Source: Flaveria trinervia (lineage: Eukaryota; Streptophyta; Magnoliopsida; Asterales; Asteraceae). Taken from it: a stretch of DNA of 64,000 nt. The notes under the pieces were generated by a model, which saw only the letters and a list, made by a program, of their open reading frames with translations, was not told where the DNA came from and made no database searches. Positions 1 through 10,699 of this stretch are shown here, piece by piece (position 1 is the stretch's first letter; the number at the start of each line of letters is the position of its first letter). The stretch covers positions 124,001 to 188,000 of the forward strand of contig CM046453.1 in assembly GCA_025506515.1 (NCBI GenBank). Direction: 5' to 3'. The position numbers were made by a program, and so were the translations under genes.

Positions 1-241
1 TTCGAATTCTTACCTCTTCTTCTTCTTCTTCAAAGCCGAAAGTTTTCTGCTCCCTCTTTCTCTAACCCGATTGCAAAAAGGTGAAAAGTAACATGGTGTG
101 GGCGACCATGTTGCTTTTGTACCAACTTTTATTCTTTTTGTCCTTTTGACACTTTTAAACCTTCAACTTGGGTTAAATTGCATTTCCTACTTTTATTCTT
201 TATTTCTTATCTTTTTTTGAAAAGAATAACCGGGTGTTACA
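1..241 (-). mobile_element. Partial Tekay-type Gypsy LTR at window edge
   Basis: Read on the minus strand, the sequence starts TGTAACACCCGGTTATTC at 241 and runs out of the window at position 1. The same TGTAACACCCGG start, a pyrimidine/purine block and a 'gccgcccac'-like stretch followed by a GAA-repeat occur in the solo LTR at 54699 and, more distantly, in the Gypsy-A LTRs. It interrupts the 3' LTR of Copia-A: the undisturbed site is near 41275-41285 in the other Copia-A LTR. Whether it is a solo LTR or the edge of a full element cannot be decided because the other end is outside the window. Confidence 0.75.
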
Positions 242-720
242 TTTTGTCACCAACTAAAGTTGTTAACTATACTAACTAATAAAGGATGAATAATAGAATA
301 AAGTATGGTCAACTACATGGGTGTGGGAAAGCACCATGCAATATCTTAGAGGTTGCAGCGGGTTGTTAGAGGGACCATACTTATGTCCACTGGTTCATAG
401 TAGGTTCTTCCGAAAGTTAATTGGCTTCGGAAGATCAAGTTCTTCCGAAGCTACTTATACTTCAAAAGACTCTACTTCTTCCGAGACTTATGCTGATCTT
501 CATGGCTTCATACTTCGAAAGTCATTGTCTTGAAATCTTCTAAGTGTTGAACTTCAGAAGAATGATGATTTTGTCTTCGGAAGTTAGGATTCCTCTTCGG
601 AAGTTCTTTTAGCCTTAATCTTTGGAAGTGCAACTTTTCCTTCTGGAAGTTCTTCCACAGTTGTACCAAAATTGTTTTTAAGTGTTTGTTTTGGTTGCAC
701 TAGCCTTACTTGATCCAACA
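242..720 (-). repeat. Copia-A 3' LTR (interrupted)
   Basis: This segment matches 41281-41749 along its length. It ends at GATCCAACA, which on the minus strand is the LTR start TGTTGGATC. It is rich in CTTCGGAAG-type palindromes. The first part of the LTR (equivalent to 40920-41280) lies beyond the Tekay-type LTR at the left edge. The 70-codon open stretch inside it is LTR sequence, not a gene. Confidence 0.85.
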
Positions 721-733
721 AACTCCCCCTAGG
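721..733 (-). other. Copia-A polypurine tract
   Basis: On the minus strand the sequence reads CCTAGGGGGAGTT directly before the LTR start TGTTGGATC. This is the position and composition expected of the plus-strand primer of a Copia element. Confidence 0.8.
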
Positions 734-1224
734 CTGATGCTACCAAAACCTCACTTGTTTCTACTTCTTAAAGCTTTCAGCACCAATGAGAGAAGCTATT
801 ATGTGTCTCTCTATTCTTTCCAATGGTGGTGCTGAGAAGTATGTACAAGTCAATCATAGACAGAAGATCTAGTCTATTACTTTGAAGGACATGTATCCTT
901 TGTCGTGTCCCTCTGAAGAGAGTTAGTTGATGGGAGTTGTATTCATACTCCTATCAAACTATGGGTTCCAATCTAAGGCCTTCAACCATTTACAAGAAAG
1001 CTTTTCCTTTGGTGGTTGACACTTCCTTTTTCCCTTTCTCTTAGCTTGAACTCCTCTTCAATATTGGCCTTTATAGTCAATTCAGCTAAATGAAGGCTGC
1101 TCAGATGGTTTCTGATCTAAGCAGCTACTTCAAAGTTAGAAGGATTGGAGAATGGTTTCTCTACTAACTCAACAATGTCAAATATACTAAAGTGTAGCAG
1201 AGAAGATGCATTAAGTCTGTTGAC

Positions 1225-2122
1225 TTAACCATCCTCTCTTTCCGTAAAAAAATTGTGAGAATAGTCTTCGAACCTCCACTGGACTATCTTCTTCCTAGGA
1301 ACAAGGGGCTGAGATGGTAGCTTGTCTCCCTTACTAGAATCCAACAGAGTCACCAACCTTCTTCTTAGATTCTTTCTTTCTTCTTGAAGGGAGTCAGAGT
1401 TAGTTGCGAAGAGTCTGAGAGCTTGCTCCAATGTTCCTCTTGGTAGATCTAGGAATTTTCTCTTGTGAGGGAATATGAGGAGCCATCAATGAAGGATAAT
1501 TTGATGGACCCCTCCTCACAAGAGATGTCTCTTAGAGTAGTGCAGTTGATAAGCTTCATCTTGATCTCCTTGAATTCTTCCAAGGTCAGAGGTTCGGATG
1601 ATTGAGAGGATGAGTTGGTTGGTTAATGGGTGGATAATGGTTGGGTTCTTGTAAGTGTTTGGGTTTAAGGATAGGTAGTGGTGGTGGTTGTTGTGACACA
1701 ATAGGAGAGGAAGAGGGTATGGTTGATGATATGGGTTCAGGGGTGTAAGGCTTAATGGTTGGCTCAGTTTTGATAGGGAAAGGGAAAGGTATTGGTGCAG
1801 GTTGAGGTTGAGGTTGTGGTAAAGGTTTGGAAGTCATCCTCTGTATACTTTTGTATACCTATTTCCTTCTTCCTGAGCGAATGTCAGCCTTGATGTCACT
1901 AACATGCCGCTGCAGGGTCCTTTCTAACATGGGGCCAACTTGTCTACCAGAGAAGCCATGGGTCCTAAGATAAGCCTTCATCCAGGCTTTATTTCCCATC
2001 TTCTTGGCTGCCACAAGTTGAGCTTCTTCTTCTTTCTTCTTCTTCTCTCTATGCTTTTCCCTGGATGTCTCTTTCTCTCCTTCTCCATTTGATCTTGCTC
2101 TTTGTGGAAAAGCAACAAGATT
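1225..2122 (-). pseudogene. Copia-A third ORF, distal part
   Basis: This minus-strand region downstream of pol has long coherent coding stretches: a lysine/glutamate-rich start, a segment with the residues KAWMKAYLRTHGF (about 1970-2010), a proline-rich stretch starting MTSKPLPQPQPQP (from 1837), and a charged C-terminal piece at 1225-1431 ending EREDG. At least two stops break it. The position after RNase H and the Pro-rich, charged composition resemble the third (often called env-like) ORF of Sirevirus-type Copia elements; I see no transmembrane signature that would prove an envelope role. It was split by Gypsy-A at 2122/34462 and the frame continues on the other side. About 490 bases between 734 and 1224 hold only 3' untranslated sequence. 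Confidence 0.6.
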
Positions 2123-4017
2123 TATAACACCCGGTTATTTTCTTTAAAGCCAAAGAAAGAAGAAAAAGAAAGAAAAAAAAAAAGAAAAAAGGGGGGGGGG
2201 GGGAAAGGCATTGACCCAAGTTGAGGGGTAAAATGTGCCAAAAGGACAAAACTTTAGGAAAAGTGGGTGTAAAGGGCATGGCCGCCCACACCCCTCTCCC
2301 ATACTCATGTTTAATTGGTTTTGAGGGGAAGAAAAGGGAGAAAGGGCAGAAACTTCGGGAGTTTGAAGAATCAAGGTGAAGAGCCAAATTCAAGTGGGTT
2401 TTTATGGTGAAGTTTCAGGCACACGGGTTTGAAGGAAGCTCTACCCGAAAAGGCTGCTAAGGTGAGTTCTAGGCTGCTAAGCTCTACCCGTATGGCCTCC
2501 AGTTAGGGCTCATGCAACTGGGAATTTCCTTATGCGACTAGAGGTCATGCGACCTAAGTTCATGCGATTGGAGGTCATGCGACTGAGGGTCATGTGCTTG
2601 GAAGTCATGCGACTGAGGGTCATGTGCCTGGAAGTCATGCGACTGAAGGTCATGCGCCTGGAAGTCATACGACTGAAGGTCATGCACCTAGAAGTCATGC
2701 GCCTGGAAGTCATGCGACTGAAGGTCATGCTCCTGGAAGTCATGCGACTGAAGGTCATGCTCCTGGAAGTCATGTGACTGAAGGTCATGCTCCTGGAAGT
2801 CATGGGACTGAGGGTCTTGCGACTGAGAGTCCATACGCCCCATTGTGTCCATACGCCCTATAGTCATGCGTCTAGAAGCTCTCCATGCGCCTAAGTGTTC
2901 ATACGCCAAATAGGGCTCATGCGCCTGAAAGGACCTAGAATATTTTTTGCTTTTTGGGGAAAAGTGTAAATGTAAGCTTTGACTGGGGATGTTCCTGGGG
3001 ATTAAGTAAATTGACTTTTGAGGTCATAGATGATGTGATGGGTTATGTATGTGTGATTGTGCCTTGTATGGTGATGTTCTGTATGTTCATGTTTATGTTC
3101 CTTATGTGGTATGATTATTTTCCCGTGCCCTTACGTTGAATGTTAATGAACGAAATGTTAAAATATTATGTAACGTAAAGTGGAAGATAATGAAAAGAGG
3201 AACATAATAAAAGAATGCATGCATTAATGAATGAATGAAAGTAAGAAAGACTTGCAAGCAAATGTATGAAGGTTCACACCCAATGAAGGGTGTTAGCTCA
3301 ACTATGTGTGGGTTAGCTATCCCGGAAGGATGCACATTGGGGTCTAATCGGTGTGAATCACCATACGTATGGGATCCTTGCCGCTTACCCCGGTACTGTG
3401 GTCAGGCCACCGGGCACAGTGTATGGGAGTCTATTTATAGACCTCGGCCCACTACCCGCTTTATGCATGACGGTGGGGTAAAACACATGCAATTGGTACG
3501 AATGAAAGTAAAGATTTAATGATGTATGTACGGAATGAATGATACGAAAGGAAAGAGATGAATGATGATAATGAATGATAACGAGTAACGTGCGATGAAG
3601 GAACGAATAATGAAGATAATAATGATATTATCTATGTGTATGTATAATGCATGATCACATACAATTGTAAAGAACGGTTTAAAATGAAAGATAAAGTATG
3701 TTTTATTATAAAATAGAACTCACTCAGCAATACTGCCTTTTATATGTTTCCAGTTGGCAGGTAATGGTTGCTGAGCATGGCACGGGGCGGCTACTTGGCT
3801 CATTTTGAATGGCATTCTTTTGTATAGTGTTTTTGCATTATAATGTGAACAAACGATATTTTGTAGTGAATGTTGCATTACTTTGCAAAAGCTTTTTAAT
3901 GAAATGAAATATTCTTTTTAATGTTTTCGCTGCGATGTTTTAATGAAGTTAATGTAAATATCTGTTTTATGTGCAATAATTGACCAGTTGTAAGCGTCTT
4001 GGGAACGGGGCCTTACA
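2123..4017 (+). repeat. Gypsy-A 5' LTR
   Basis: It begins TATAACACCCGG (the 3' copy begins TGTAACACTCGG, so the terminal TG has mutated to TA) and ends GGGGCCTTACA. It aligns with 32462-34456 but lacks roughly 270 bp present in the 3' copy (about 32790-33080). It contains a 13-base G run at 2191-2203, which is an assembly-prone spot, and a 30-bp minisatellite. Confidence 0.85.
2532..2835 (+). repeat. 30-bp minisatellite in Gypsy-A 5' LTR
   Basis: Tandem units are built of two alternating 15-mers, CATGCGACTGAAGGT and CATGCGCCTGGAAGT, with about nine to ten 30-bp units. Because 30 is divisible by three and the unit lacks stops, open frames appear on both strands; these are artefacts and not proteins. 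The same array occurs at about 33130-33375 in the 3' LTR. Confidence 0.9.
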
Positions 4018-4020
4018 AGT

Positions 4021-4033
4021 TGGTATCAGAGCC
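4021..4033 (+). other. Gypsy-A primer binding site (tRNA-iMet)
   Basis: TGGTATCAGAGCC lies three bases after the 5' LTR end. It is complementary to the 3' end of plant initiator methionine tRNA and is the standard PBS of this lineage. The roughly 330 bases between it and gag are untranslated leader. Confidence 0.9.
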
Positions 4034-4368
4034 AAAGTTTAAGTGAAACGGGTAAATTTTCAAAATAAACCTAAACTTAAACTGGAAATGGGATAGAAAA
4101 GGAAAGGATGCCAGCCCGAGTAGCTATGTGCCTTCAGGTATTTTCTTAATCTTAATCAGTATTATATGCGCATGTTATCTGGTTTATGCACGATTTGTAA
4201 ATTTAGATACTGATGTAGTCAGGATAGGTAATGCTTGGGGTATGAAGAGTAAAGTAAGTGGCTAATCACAACTAGCCACTATAACTAGGGACTTACTATA
4301 ATTGATATAAACTAAGCTATCCCCTTGAATGAACGTGTTGGTGTTTGAATCTTTTAGTGTGTTAGAGG

Positions 4369-5504
4369 ATGGCCGGTGGTAGATCATCAAAAGCTTCACA
4401 GGGTGGAGGTCGTGGTGGACGTGGTGCTGAACCACAGACCAAAAGAGGAAGGCCTAGAGTCAAAAAGGTGGTTCATGAAGAACCCGAGACCCCTCATCCA
4501 GAAGGCGGAGACGAGAGTGCTAATTCGAGAGCCTCAGTAAAGGAGGCTGTTGTGGAAGAAGTTCATCAAGTCATGCAGACGATCCTATCGTCTGTTGTGA
4601 CTGAAGTGATTAAGGCTGTAAGAGAAGGAGAAAGAAGGGAGAAGAGTAGGTCCTCGGGAGGACGAGAGCGACCGGAGACTGAGACGGTTCTCTCCGAAGA
4701 TGAGGAGGAGGAAGAAGAGCCTGCGCAGGAGGCAACATGAGGCTGCAACTACGGGGCATTCCAAAGATGCAAGCCCCCTACTTTTGACGGTAATGGCATT
4801 GCTGCTGCTGCTCACTGATGGGTGAGAGAAATGGAGAAGGTGCTTGATATCAGCGAGTGTCGAGAAGACCAAAAGGTGAAGTTTGTTGCCCACTCATTTG
4901 TGGACTCGGCTCTGTATTGGTGGGACAATATTGTCCAAGCCGAGGGTAGTCGGGTAATTGGAAGGATGAAGTGGGCAGAGCTAAAAAAGCTGGTAATTGA
5001 GGAGTTTTGTCCTCACAGGGAAATGGATAAGGTGGAAAGAGAATTCCTACAGCTGGAGGTAGGAACAATGACACATCAGCAATACACCACAAAGTTTAAT
5101 GAAATGGAACGGCTGGTGCCGGACCAAGTGACGCCTACGTCACAAAATATTAAGAGGTATATATTCAGGGCTTGCCAACGGATATTCGCAGGCACATGAT
5201 CACTAGCCGACCGAGCATGTTTAGGTCGGCAGTTGACTTCGTAGGGAGGTTGTACCACGAGCAAGGGGTGGTAGTGGCTGAGGTGAGCAAGAAAGACGGT
5301 GGTGACCGGAATTGGAATGGTAAGAGGTTTGGTCGGGGTGGTGCCCCGACGAGTAACAAAGGTGCACGGGTGGAAGACCGATGTGTGGTCACATCCGGTG
5401 CGGGGGTGAAGAGATGTGGCAAGTGTGGGAAGGAGCACACCGGCGAGTGTAGGTGGGGATCGAATGTGCGCTTCAAGTGTGGGACGCCTGGTCAGATGGC
5501 AAGG
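4369..5504 (+). pseudogene. Gypsy-A gag, first part
   Basis: This is the nucleocapsid/capsid polyprotein of the chromovirus. The start MAGGRSSKASQGG at 4369 opens a basic/acidic N-terminal region that ends in an E-rich run near 4730. After a frameshift the capsid (Retrotrans_gag-like) region follows at about 4822-5160, with the residues SALYWWDN and WAELKKLVIEEF characteristic of the family. A second frameshift near 5165 leads to a segment with LPTDIRRHM and RSAVDFVGRLY. The first cysteine-rich knuckle (CGKCGKEHTGEC) is at about 5415-5450. Copia-B interrupts the frame at 5504, and the last knuckle continues at 17857. Confidence 0.8.
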
Positions 5505-5888
5505 TGTCAGGATCAGTGATCACAAGTTTGATGTAATGGAGCGTAGCACAGCGGAATAAGAACAAGAATTAGACAAATTGTAGCAAGAATTTGATACTCG
5601 TATGCATTAAGAAAAAATACGGTTATAATGAGAGAATATATTTCTGTAACAAGGAATGTTTCAATAATATCGAATATTTCTGATCAAATCATTCATTTAT
5701 TACAATAGGTTGACACTCCTTATATAGAGTGCAACGCTGCTGTTATCACGGGAAAGTGACAACGGGCAGATCTATTACAAAAATAACTAACTCTTAACAA
5801 ACTACTGAAATGTTCACAACTACTGAGAACATATCAGAGTGTTAAGTACAAAATAAGAAACTACTGATAAGAAACTACTGAAACTACA

Positions 5889-6073
5889 ACGATTGAAGAA
5901 CAAGCTCTTCAGTCGTTTTACAAAACTACTGATAAATATAAAACTACTGATGAGCACAACAACTGAAGAAGTATTCTTCAGCTGTTGTGTCAAACTACTG
6001 AAAAGATAAAACATAAAACTACTAAAAGGTAAACCGTCACAACTACTGAAGAAGACTCTTCAGCTGTTGTGAC
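5889..6073. repeat. Palindrome cluster in Copia-B LTR
   Basis: Three imperfect hairpins sit in a row. One is at 5889-5917 around ACGATTGAAGA/TCTTCAGTCGT. One is at 5955-5989 with arms CACAACAACTGAAGAA and TTCTTCAGCTGTTGTG (one mismatch in 16). One is at 6036-6073 with arms GTCACAACTACTGAAGA and TCTTCAGCTGTTGTGAC (two mismatches). The other LTR has the same cluster near 17380-17563. Interspersed AACTACTGA copies lie between them. Palindromic LTR repeats are a described trait of Sireviruses. Confidence 0.85.
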
Positions 6074-6111
6074 AACGTCTGATACTTTTGTCTCAACACT
6101 TGTCTTCAGAC

Positions 6112-6311
6112 TTTGTCTTCAGCACTTGTGTCTTCAAACTTTGTCTTCAGCACTTGTGTCTTCAGACTTTGTCTTCAGCACTTGTGTCTTCAGACTTTGT
6201 CTTCAGCACTTGTGTCTTCAGACTTTGTCTTCAGCACTTGTGTCTTCAGACTTTGTCTTCAGCACTTGTGTCTTCAGACTTTGTCTTCAGCACTTATGTC
6301 TTCAGCACTTG
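6112..6311. repeat. 28-bp tandem repeat in Copia-B 3' LTR
   Basis: There are about seven head-to-tail copies of a unit made of GTCTTCAGACTTT followed by GTCTTCAGCACTTGT. Since 28 is not divisible by three, the reading frame cycles through all three phases, which gives long leucine/serine/cysteine-rich open stretches that are not real proteins. The other LTR carries about six copies at 17600-17775. Confidence 0.9.
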
Positions 6312-6390
6312 TGGTCTTCAGTAGTTGTTGTGACGTCTATGGGACTTAAAGGTTTTTCTGATCCGGCTCATTGGTTCTTTTGGTCCAACA

Positions 6391-6405
6391 AACTCCCCCT
6401 GAACC
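6391..6405 (-). other. Copia-B polypurine tract
   Basis: On the minus strand GGTTCAGGGGGAGTT directly precedes the LTR start TGTTGGACC, the expected plus-strand priming site. Confidence 0.8.
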
Positions 6406-6569
6406 AATGCAGCCAAAACCTTTAACTTTATTGAGGTCCCACTTATTGTTGGCAGAATGGTGGTCTTTTTCCTTCTTGATCAGTTGAGAAGATGACCCAT
6501 ATAAGCACTGGCCTGGGAATGAGTCTTGATGATTTGGTTGGCAATGTATGGATGGGAGCTCTGTATTAG

Positions 6570-9500
6570 GGAATTGGACACTGAGCTGTTCCCCCATCAT
6601 GAGACTCACTTCCCATGTATAAGCCTATAGGATTCTCTGGTGTATGCTTGAGAAACATAATTTGTTCTTCCATGGTCAGGTTCTCAGCTTCACCATCAAA
6701 CAATCCTTCACGCCCATACAGCTCTGAGATGTACTTGGCCTGTTTACCATTTTCAGCTCAACTGTTGTAATTTGTCTGTATGCAAACTCATCAGGATGAG
6801 TCCCTTCAAGTAACAGACTGAGCTCATTTTGTTTGAAGTTCTCAAGCTCTTGTAGACTAACCCCTTTTTAATAATTCTGTTCTCAACATCTTTTGGGGTG
6901 GCTGTTTAGTCTCATAGGCCTTCTTGAAATCTTCTACAATCTCCCAGGGTGATACTACAAGGACCACTGTGATCTCTTCATCTACGATCCTTTTTACTTG
7001 GCCCTTGTATCTCGAAGGAATGTCTTTCTTTACAATCCTGTTAGCCACCCTAGGATCAGGCCATACTCTCACCTTTTCCTTCTGATATTGAAATGTGTTG
7101 GCAAGGGTGTACAACCTCAGAGCTTCTTTCTTCATACTTATTATTGATGACGAAGCATCATAAGTTTTGTCGATGCTTTTCAACATTTCATCATCATGAA
7201 GCCTTTGCTGTTGTTCTTCTTCAATCTTTACTCTCACAGCTACCATCTGTGAGGTGGGAGTGATGGGCATGGGTTTGGCTTTAGCCAATGTTAGGACTGC
7301 AGACAGAGGCAGCCTATCTTCTTCCACATCATCCTCTTCTTTTCTTCTTCTAGCCTCAACACCCTTCTCTTCTTCTTCTTAGGTGCATCATCGGCTGTTG
7401 GTTTAGAGGGTAAGGAGTTGGTTTTGTGGTTGTGATTGTGGTTGTTTTGGAGAGGGAATGTTGACAGGCTGAGTTAGCATTTGGAGGTGAGTGTTGCTTT
7501 TGAGTATTTGGCTAGCTCAGTCCTCCTCCCTGCTCCTGCTTCATTCAAAGCTTCGACTACTAACCCCTTAGTGTATGCCTCAGACGAACAGATCTTGGAG
7601 GTTATGGCCAAGATACTGTCCATGGTCCATGATTAATCTCGATCAATGATCTCCCAAGATATTTTGCAATGAATCTGATCATGATCTCTAGTCTCTCTCT
7701 TTCTAATGCATCATAACTTGCCCATCTTGAGTTAGTTTCTTCAACTTCAAGTCTCCTGATTTCTGAGTCAAGTTGTGCAGTATCGAACCCTTGTCTATAG
7801 AGTTGATCAATAATGGCATCCATTGATTTACTATGAGTAGCATTTGCCATTTTGATCTCATCGAGTTGAAGCTCTTTTCTTTCCTTCACCCTTCCTCTTC
7901 TTATATGTGACGTGAAAGTCTTTGTGACTTTCACCCACTTGATCATTTTCGGTTCCCTTCACAGACTCCTCTTCCTTCTCAGTTTCTTTTCTTTCAGTTT
8001 GCTCTTCCTCTTTGCTTTCACTGACTGACTCTCCCCTTTTGGTTGCATTGGTTGTAAGGGTTTGAGTAGCAGAAAGCCTTGTGCTCACAATCTCCTCTAC
8101 CAGGGGTTGTATGATTGAGTGAAGCCTCTCATCCATGGTTTTGATCACAATGTATGTGATCATTGGGGAGATGAGAGGTAGGGTTTGCTGAAAGATAGCA
8201 ACTATTTGCTAGAGGGGTTCTGTCCCTGAGAAGCAGTGCCAGAACAGAAGCTGGTGGCTGAGTTGGAGTTTTGAGTGGCTGAGTGTGTGGGAGACCTTCA
8301 GGTGAAGGTGCCATCTGTGGGTTTATGTTGGTGGCAGATGGACTTGCTTCTTGAGAGAATTGGTCAAGTAGTCTTTGTAGTCTACTGACTTCTTCCTCAA
8401 GAATTGTGTTATGGGCCAGAACATCATAAAAGAAGCCAGGTCATCATCAGCAGATGCTGAATCACCTGAGCTCCTGCTTGTAGCAGGATGTACATGCACT
8501 GGGTGTAGACCAGTTTTAACATGTGCCCCTTTTTCTTGGAACTGGGGACTTCCAGCCTCAGGACTATGTCCTTCATCAGCTGTTGCCTCTAGTGAGGTCT
8601 TAGCAATGTTACCAGCCTCATTCTGATCATGTGCTGATTCAGAAGAGGTGGCAGCCTCACTAGATGTTCTAATCTCCATATCCACACCAGGAGATAGAAC
8701 GTGTAAACCCCGGTGCTGGTGTTGTCAGAAGCATGGTGATCCTCGTCCTCAATAGCTGTGGTTCTCCCCTTTGTTGGTGGTTGTTGGGGAGGAGGAGAGG
8801 CATGCAGCTGAGTCAGCACGTTTGCAATGATAATGGTTGGACTTTGAGGGGGGGTTGCATGGGGAGATGGGGTAAAAGCAGTGTGCACCTGGGGAGAATG
8901 GTGCTCTTCAATGGCAATCTCCTCAAATGAGGAAGATCCCAGATTTGGGTACCCCTTCTGTGGTTGCTACAGGCTCCTTTTGAGAGGAATCCTGAGCGGA
9001 TGTGGCTGGGATAGTCCTTATGTCCACTAGGGGGTTATAACCAGTGGATATAGCCTGCGTTTGTGTTGCAGGGGCATCCTCAGGGGACTCATTTCCCTGA
9101 GTAGCCTTTTTGGTCTTCTTTTTAGTGGGTTTGGTGGGGACTTTGATTTGGAGGTGGTGGCTGTGGGTTCCAGCTGCGTGGGTTTGCGCAGCTTGGCAGC
9201 CATTTTGAGTGATTGGTCAGAGTTGTGCCGGGAGTATACTTCAGGCAATACAGCCATAGCAGGGACTCCCAGGCCAACAAGTCCCTAAGCTTGAAGCTGG
9301 TTTTCAATTATGGCCATTATGAACCGAGGATATAATATCCAACGGTTAGCAGTTTGTTTTTGGGCCATATCCTTGAGCTCTAAAAATAGTATTTCAGAAA
9401 AATTTAAAGGTTGTTGCTCAAGGATGGAGTACATTACCTGTTGCCACCTTATGGACATTTGATCCCATGATGAGTCTTGGAGGCAAGGCATACATTTACC

Positions 9501-9919
9501 ATATGAAATATGAGAGGTTCGGCATCCGGGAAATGTTTCTTCAGTAAGGTAGATGCACTCAAGTCACCTTGGTATCCATGGTGGGCAAATGATTGATCTG
9601 TTGTGCCCTTTGGATAACCAGTTGGGAAAGTGGCATCATCCAGATTAAGGGTTTGACGAAGAGTGTCTGGAGTGATGACCACTTTTTGGCCATGGACAAA
9701 CGATTGAAGAGACTCTGTGTCGTTCTCCTCAGAGACCAAAGTGACGTTTGTCCAGAATTGGTTAAGGGATGCGGCATATATGGTGGGATTTACCAGAAAC
9801 GCCGTTTTGTAGGGTGATTGAACCATTAAATCAATGGCGTTGTGAAACTTGGTCCAGTATGGCGATTTAGTGAGATGTGCGACACAGTTGTGTCATGGTT
9901 TTAGTTGCATGGTCGCCAT
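6570..9919 (-). pseudogene. Copia-B third ORF (env-like region)
   Basis: This long minus-strand coding remnant lies downstream of pol. A start ATG at 9919 is followed after eight codons by an in-frame TGA. The N-terminal domain (9826-9450) contains FLVNPTIYAASLNQFW and LRQTLNLDDATFP, a signature I recognise from third ORFs of SIRE-type Copia elements in composites, sometimes misannotated as host 'synaptobrevin/longin-like' proteins. After several frameshifts come a basic, Pro/Ser/Thr-rich middle (about 9260-8130), an E/K-rich section (8163-7860), a helical section with LDSEIRRLEVEE (about 7760) and a C-terminal domain (7327-6857) with PDPRVANRIVKKD. Further coherent codons run to about 6570. 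I see no convincing signal peptide or fusion peptide, so an envelope function is unproven. The sequence between 6406 and 6569 is 3' untranslated. Confidence 0.7.
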
Positions 9920-10690
9920 TGATGAAGAGAGGGTAGAGAGTTTTTGAACGTTAGGTTTGAGAAGAGAAGATAAAAACTCTGAAGGTGGGATAAGGAATTT
10001 AAAGGGTCAGGTTAGAAAATGACTGAAGGTTTGGTGTGAGTCATCAGTTGTTGAAACTACTGATGACGTGGTATTGACCGTCAGGCGTTGAAACACTGAA
10101 GTCTTGATTTAGTCATCAGTAGTTATAAAACTACTGAAGACAGTTTCGACTTCAGGTGATGAAACAGCTGAAGACTTGGTGTTAGTCTTCAGTAGTTGTA
10201 AACTACTGAAGACATGGTTTTGGCTTTAGTTGTTTTGAAACAGCAGTTGTAGAAACAACTGAAGAGAAATTTCTCATCAGCTGTTTTCGTCAATTCTTAC
10301 CTTTTCAGCTGTTTCATACTGTCCTCAACACTTACTCATCAGACTTCGCATCTGCTTTTCAGGTGTTTCATAGGACGTCAGTACTTATCTATTTGTACTG
10401 ATTTCAGTAGTTGTAACTACATCAGTAGTTCTAACTACGTCAGTAGTTTAGAACAGATAAAGTACTTCAGTACTTGTGAGGCATTTAGCCTTCAGTAGTT
10501 ATAAAAATACTGAGGGTGAAAGAACTCATCAGTACTTATATGTGACATGGTTACCAATGATCACCAGTACTTATTACTGAGATCATCAGTAGTTGTCACT
10601 TATTCTAGCTGCAGCATACCAAGCCTTAACACCAGGTTGTGGAAAGTTGAACTATCCAAAGGCTTAGTAAAAATGTCTAAAACTCATCAG
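9920..10690. repeat. Motif-rich spacer between Copia-B pol and third ORF
   Basis: There are no domain matches here. The stretch is packed with variants of TCAGTAGTT / AACTACTGA and CAGCTGTTT / AAACAGCTGA (for example near 10050, 10130, 10185, 10400-10450, 10490 and 10580). These are the same words that fill the LTR hairpins of this element. It lies immediately upstream of the third ORF in transcription order, so it could be that ORF's leader or promoter, or a silencing or packaging signal; the role is inference. Confidence 0.75.
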
Positions 10691-10699
10691 CACTAGACA

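Larger units (their letters stand above)
5505..6390 (-). repeat. Copia-B 3' LTR
   Basis: It starts TGTCAGGATCAG and ends TTTTGGTCCAACA on the plus strand. It contains a minus-strand TATA-like CTATATAAGG (about 5719-5728), a hairpin-rich block at 5889-6073, and seven copies of a 28-bp tandem unit at about 6112-6311. Confidence 0.9.

Noticed and set aside
2191..2203. Biologically meaningful G run (and the C run near 22878-22893)
   Set aside because: Homopolymers of this length are more likely length-variable or sequencing-uncertain than functional.
2532..2835. CRISPR-like array of regular repeats
   Set aside because: Units abut without unique spacers, the context is a plant LTR and there are no cas genes. 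The same holds for 6112-6311 and 55320-55790.
2510..2909. Several overlapping open frames on both strands rich in MTSR/MTFS or HATEGHAPGS repeats
   Set aside because: They translate a stop-free 30-bp minisatellite inside the Gypsy-A LTR; the same happens at 33130-33470. No protein is implied.
4566..5476. Antisense open frames over Gypsy-A gag
   Set aside because: They are shadows of the plus-strand gag; codon content and domain evidence support only the plus strand.
6069..6425. Open frames rich in LCLQHLCLQTLSSALV, also at 17560-17810
   Set aside because: They are translations of a 28-bp LTR tandem repeat that cycles through all frames.
6570..9919. Host synaptobrevin/longin-type gene
   Set aside because: Similar sequences carry that label in some annotations, but here it lies inside a Copia element with matching LTRs and target duplication.
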